A stretch of 64,000 bases of DNA, taken from assembly GCA_963831105.1 (NCBI GenBank), contig CAWHOS010000009.1, positions 558,001-622,000 on the forward strand, written 5' to 3'. Shown here piece after piece: positions 61,987 through 64,000 of this stretch (positions within the stretch are counted from its first letter, which is position 1; each line of letters opens with the position of its first letter). Position numbers and translations under genes: made by a program. A model generated the notes under the pieces. That model made no database searches, was not told the DNA's origin, and saw only the letters and a list, made by a program, of their open reading frames with translations. This DNA is from DATFQI01 sp963831105 (GTDB lineage: Bacteria; Actinomycetota; Thermoleophilia; Solirubrobacterales; Solirubrobacteraceae).

Positions 61987-62736
61987 TCAGCCGTCGCGGC
62001 CGCCGCCTTCGTCGAGCAGCTCGACCGCCTCGAGGAGCACGTCGGCGGTCTGCGCCTCGACGTGCTGGCTGCCGTCGGTCTTCTCGGCGGTCAGCCAGGC
62101 CTCCTCGCCCTTGACCGAGAAGGTCACGACCCACTCGTCGCCTAGCTCCTCCTGGAGGTCGCGCATGTCGGCCTCGAAGTCGGGCTCCTGCTCGCCTTCG
62201 TCCTCGTCCTCGGGCTCGTCTTCGACCTCGTCCTCGGGCTCGTCTTCGACCTCGTCCTCAGGCTCGTCTTCGACCTCGTCCTCGGGCTCGCCTTCGACCT
62301 CGTCCTCAGGCTCGCCTTCGTCCTCGTCCTCAGGCTCGTCCTCGGGCTCGTCCTCGACCTCGTCGGTCGGCTCGTCCTCGGGCTCGTCCTCGACCTCGTC
62401 CTCGGGCTCGTCCTCGACCTCGTCTTCGGGCTCGTCCTCGACCTCGTCGGTCGGCTCGTCGTCCTCGACCTCGTCGGTCGGCTGGACCTCGGCCTCGGCG
62501 TCAGGCTCGTCCTGCTCTTCAGGCTCCTCGGAGGCGCCGTTGGTCTCCTGCTGCCGGCGGGCGATCTCCTTGGCGATCGAGCGGGCCAGCATCGGGATGG
62601 AGCCCTGGTTGAGGCCCGGCTTGATGCGCTCCTGCAGGTAGCCCGCGAGCTCCTTCTCGTAGTCCGTGGACTTGTCCTCGCCCTTGTCGCGCTTGGGTTG
62701 CGACTTCTTACGGGCGGACGTCTTCTGTGCGGCCAT
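61987..62736 (-). CDS. Highly acidic EDEPEDEV-repeat protein
   Basis: A 249-residue protein. The basic N-terminus (AAQKTSARKKSQPKRDKGED) leads to a helical segment (YEKELAGYLQERIKPGLNQG, then MLARSIAKEIARRQQ). A central ~95-residue region consists almost only of Glu, Asp, Pro and Val in units EDEVEDEPEDE and EPTDEVED. A small C-terminal domain follows (DLQEELGDEWVVTFSVKGEE, AWLTAEKTDG). GGAGGAGCC precedes the ATG. No family is recognised; the charge pattern suggests a disordered spacer or cation-binding region. Confidence 0.8.
   Translation of the reverse strand: MAAQKTSARKKSQPKRDKGEDKSTDYEKELAGYLQERIKPGLNQGSIPMLARSIAKEIARRQQETNGASEEPEEQDEPDAEAEVQPTDEVEDDEPTDEVEDEPEDEVEDEPEDEVEDEPEDEPTDEVEDEPEDEPEDEDEGEPEDEVEGEPEDEVEDEPEDEVEDEPEDEVEDEPEDEDEGEQEPDFEADMRDLQEELGDEWVVTFSVKGEEAWLTAEKTDGSQHVEAQTADVLLEAVELLDEGGGRDG
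62195..62475 (-). repeat. In-frame tandem repeat encoding Glu/Asp/Pro units
   Basis: About a dozen or more imperfect copies of a 12- to 24-bp unit built on CTCGTCCTCGGGCTCGTC and TTCGACCTCGTC (plus strand), all inside the acidic-protein gene. Third-base differences between copies show the array is old rather than newly expanded. Confidence 0.9.
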
Positions 62737-63067
62737 CGCTGGCTCCTCCCTACTCGGATGGCTGGAAGCCAGAGGCTCCCCCGTGGCCGTCCCCACAAAC
62801 GCTCGGCCACTCGTCCGTTTTTCGGTCTGTCGAGAACCGGACCGAGGTTGGTGAGAAGGTCGGCGAGCAACACGGGTTGACGCCGGTTTCCCCAAGTCGG
62901 CTGCGAGGGACCCCTTCTGCAAGAAGTCGGGAGGCCCCATCACCGCATCCCTCGAGGATGCACCGCCCGGCTGACGGCCCCAATCCCATCGTGATCCCCC
63001 GCCGCCCCGCGGGGTGGACTTCCCGATGCCGCGGGCCGGTTCGAACGCGACACGGAGGTAGGTCCCG
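62737..63067. other. Divergent intergenic region, no gene
   Basis: 331 bp between two divergent genes. It holds the ribosome-binding site of the acidic-protein gene at its left end and GGAGGTAGG before the repetitive-protein gene at its right end. A GCATCC-CTCGA-GGATGC palindrome lies at about 62946-62962. A TTGACG hexamer at 62877-62882 is a weak -35 candidate. No credible protein or RNA gene was seen. Confidence 0.6.
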
Positions 63068-64000
63068 ATGGATCCCAAGCACCAGGGCGAGCTGTCGCCC
63101 GAGGAGATGGCGGGCGAGGTCGCCGAGGCGCTTCCCGAGCGCGCCGCGATGTCAACCGTGAGCATGACCGGGCTCGACGCGGCCACCGGCACCGTCGAGG
63201 CGGTCAGCGACGGCGTCACCGAGACTGCCGCCGCGACGGCCGAGCCGGTCGAGGCGACCACGACCGCGGCACCCGAGCCGGTCGAGGCGACCACCACTGC
63301 AGCGCCCGAGCCGGCCGAGGCCGCGCCCGAGGCGACGACGACCGCGGCGCCCGAGCCCGCGGCACCGGTCGAGCACGCCCAGGGCCACGGCGGAAACGGC
63401 GGCGGCCCGTCCGCGAACGCCGTGTCGCACGCGAACGAGCACAGCGCCGTCGCGCAGCAGGCCGCCCAGCAGCCGCAGGCCGAGGCCGCGCCTGCGAGCG
63501 ACGCCGCCACGGCGGAGGAGCCCACGACGAGCGGCGGCTTCCAGGCCGGCGAGCCGGCCCCGACGGCCGAGCCGGCCACGACGGCCGCGGCGAGCGCGAC
63601 CGAGCCGGTCGCGCAGACCGCCACGTCCGCAGCCGCCCCCGTCACGGACGCGGTCCAGAACACGGGCGCGACCGAGACGGTCAGCGGGGTCGCCGGCACG
63701 GCCACGGACACGGTCACCGGCACGGCCACGGACACAGTCGACGGCGTCGCCGGCACGGTCGAGCCCACGGGCGTCGTCCCGCCGGTCGCCGACGCGGTCG
63801 ACGGCGTCACGGGCACCGTCACCGACACGGTCGACGGCCTCACCCCGGTCGTCGACGACACGCTCGGCACCGTCACCGACACCGTCGGCGGCGTCGCGCC
63901 GGTGGTCGGCGACACCGTCGAGACCGTCGGCGGCGTGGTCGGCGACACCGTCGGCACGGTCGGCGGCGTGGTCGACGACGTGCTGCCCGAGGTCAACGAC
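63068..64000 (+). CDS. Long low-complexity repeat protein (3' end beyond window)
   Basis: 311 codons without a stop before the window edge. The N-terminus is MDPKHQGELSPEEMAGEVAE, with no signal peptide. Then come Ala/Thr/Pro/Glu repeats (PVEATTTAAPEP) and, from about residue 200, Val/Thr/Gly/Asp repeats (TATDTVTGTATDTVDGV, then TVGGVVGDTVGTVGGVV). The second part has a strong alternation of hydrophobic Val and Thr/Asp, suggesting a beta-solenoid or amphipathic repeat. GGAGGTAGG is 6 nt upstream of the ATG. Function unknown. Confidence 0.75.
   Translation, partial: MDPKHQGELSPEEMAGEVAEALPERAAMSTVSMTGLDAATGTVEAVSDGVTETAAATAEPVEATTTAAPEPVEATTTAAPEPAEAAPEATTTAAPEPAAPVEHAQGHGGNGGGPSANAVSHANEHSAVAQQAAQQPQAEAAPASDAATAEEPTTSGGFQAGEPAPTAEPATTAAASATEPVAQTATSAAAPVTDAVQNTGATETVSGVAGTATDTVTGTATDTVDGVAGTVEPTGVVPPVADAVDGVTGTVTDTVDGLTPVVDDTLGTVTDTVGGVAPVVGDTVETVGGVVGDTVGTVGGVVDDVLPEVND

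Noticed and set aside
62195..62475. Regular short repeats that might suggest a CRISPR array
   Set aside because: Repeats are 12-24 bp, contiguous, in frame and degenerate at third positions. There are no unique spacers and no cas genes.

Overview
The window reads as a chromosomal segment of a very GC-rich actinobacterium. The likeliest placement is Thermoleophilia/Solirubrobacterales. This rests on overall style: strong G/C third-position bias, frequent GTG starts, dense secreted proteins with Ala/Pro/Thr-rich linkers, FecR-like and RTX-like exported proteins, an Rpf-type cell-wall enzyme, and the TAGGCT-type -10 boxes described below. No marker was run, so the order is an inference. No phage, insertion sequence, plasmid function or CRISPR array was seen.

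Layout. 1-8.8 kb: the 5' three quarters of dnaE (minus, cut by the window edge), a small membrane protein, a 300-bp array of nested inverted repeats, an acyl-CoA ligase, a long coiled-coil/SCP2 protein and a 53-residue membrane protein. 8.8-14.6 kb: argG, then a c-di-GMP-I riboswitch followed by a four-gene operon. The operon encodes a TasA/camelysin-like fibre protein, a SipW-type signal peptidase, a five-Ig-domain surface protein and a second TasA-like protein. This is the most interesting part of the window: a matrix-fibre locus apparently switched by cyclic di-GMP. 14.6-24.7 kb: a TPP enzyme coupled to a cyclase, glutaryl-CoA dehydrogenase, a broken exported protein with a sigma-70 region-4-like helix-turn-helix, and an MMPL exporter/two-component/cupin operon.

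24.8-40.8 kb (almost all minus): a chain of overlapping genes, rRNA methyltransferase-pheS-pheT-argC-argJ-argB-argD, preceded by rplT-rpmI. These are separated from infC by a methyltransferase and a PhoX-like gene. Further on come a duplicated-domain lipoprotein, an RTX-like protein and thrS. 40.9-51.3 kb: an Rpf-like enzyme, an aminotransferase, an ArsR-VOC pair with a visible promoter/operator, a cupin-aldo/keto reductase pair, a LOG phosphoribohydrolase, a cupredoxin, a dicarboxylate symporter, a YcaQ-like glycosylase, a bicupin and a Crp-family regulator. 51.3-64 kb: large exported proteins, a CHASE2 nucleotide cyclase, VOC and DUF1801 proteins, an FAD oxidoreductase pair, tRNA-Val, an aldo/keto reductase, an exported protein, tRNA-Cys, a very acidic repeat protein, and the start of a long repetitive protein that leaves the window.

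Two themes cut across regions. First, many genes lack a Shine-Dalgarno sequence and instead have a TANNNT hexamer 6-9 nt before the start codon, suggesting leaderless mRNAs; the clearest are the ArsR gene and the gene at 51275. Second, several conserved genes (argB, argC, pheT, the SpoU methyltransferase, the YcaQ-like gene) are broken only by one- or two-base indels while the remaining protein is intact. That pattern fits base-level sequence error better than gene decay. Coordinates for these genes therefore span the frameshifts.
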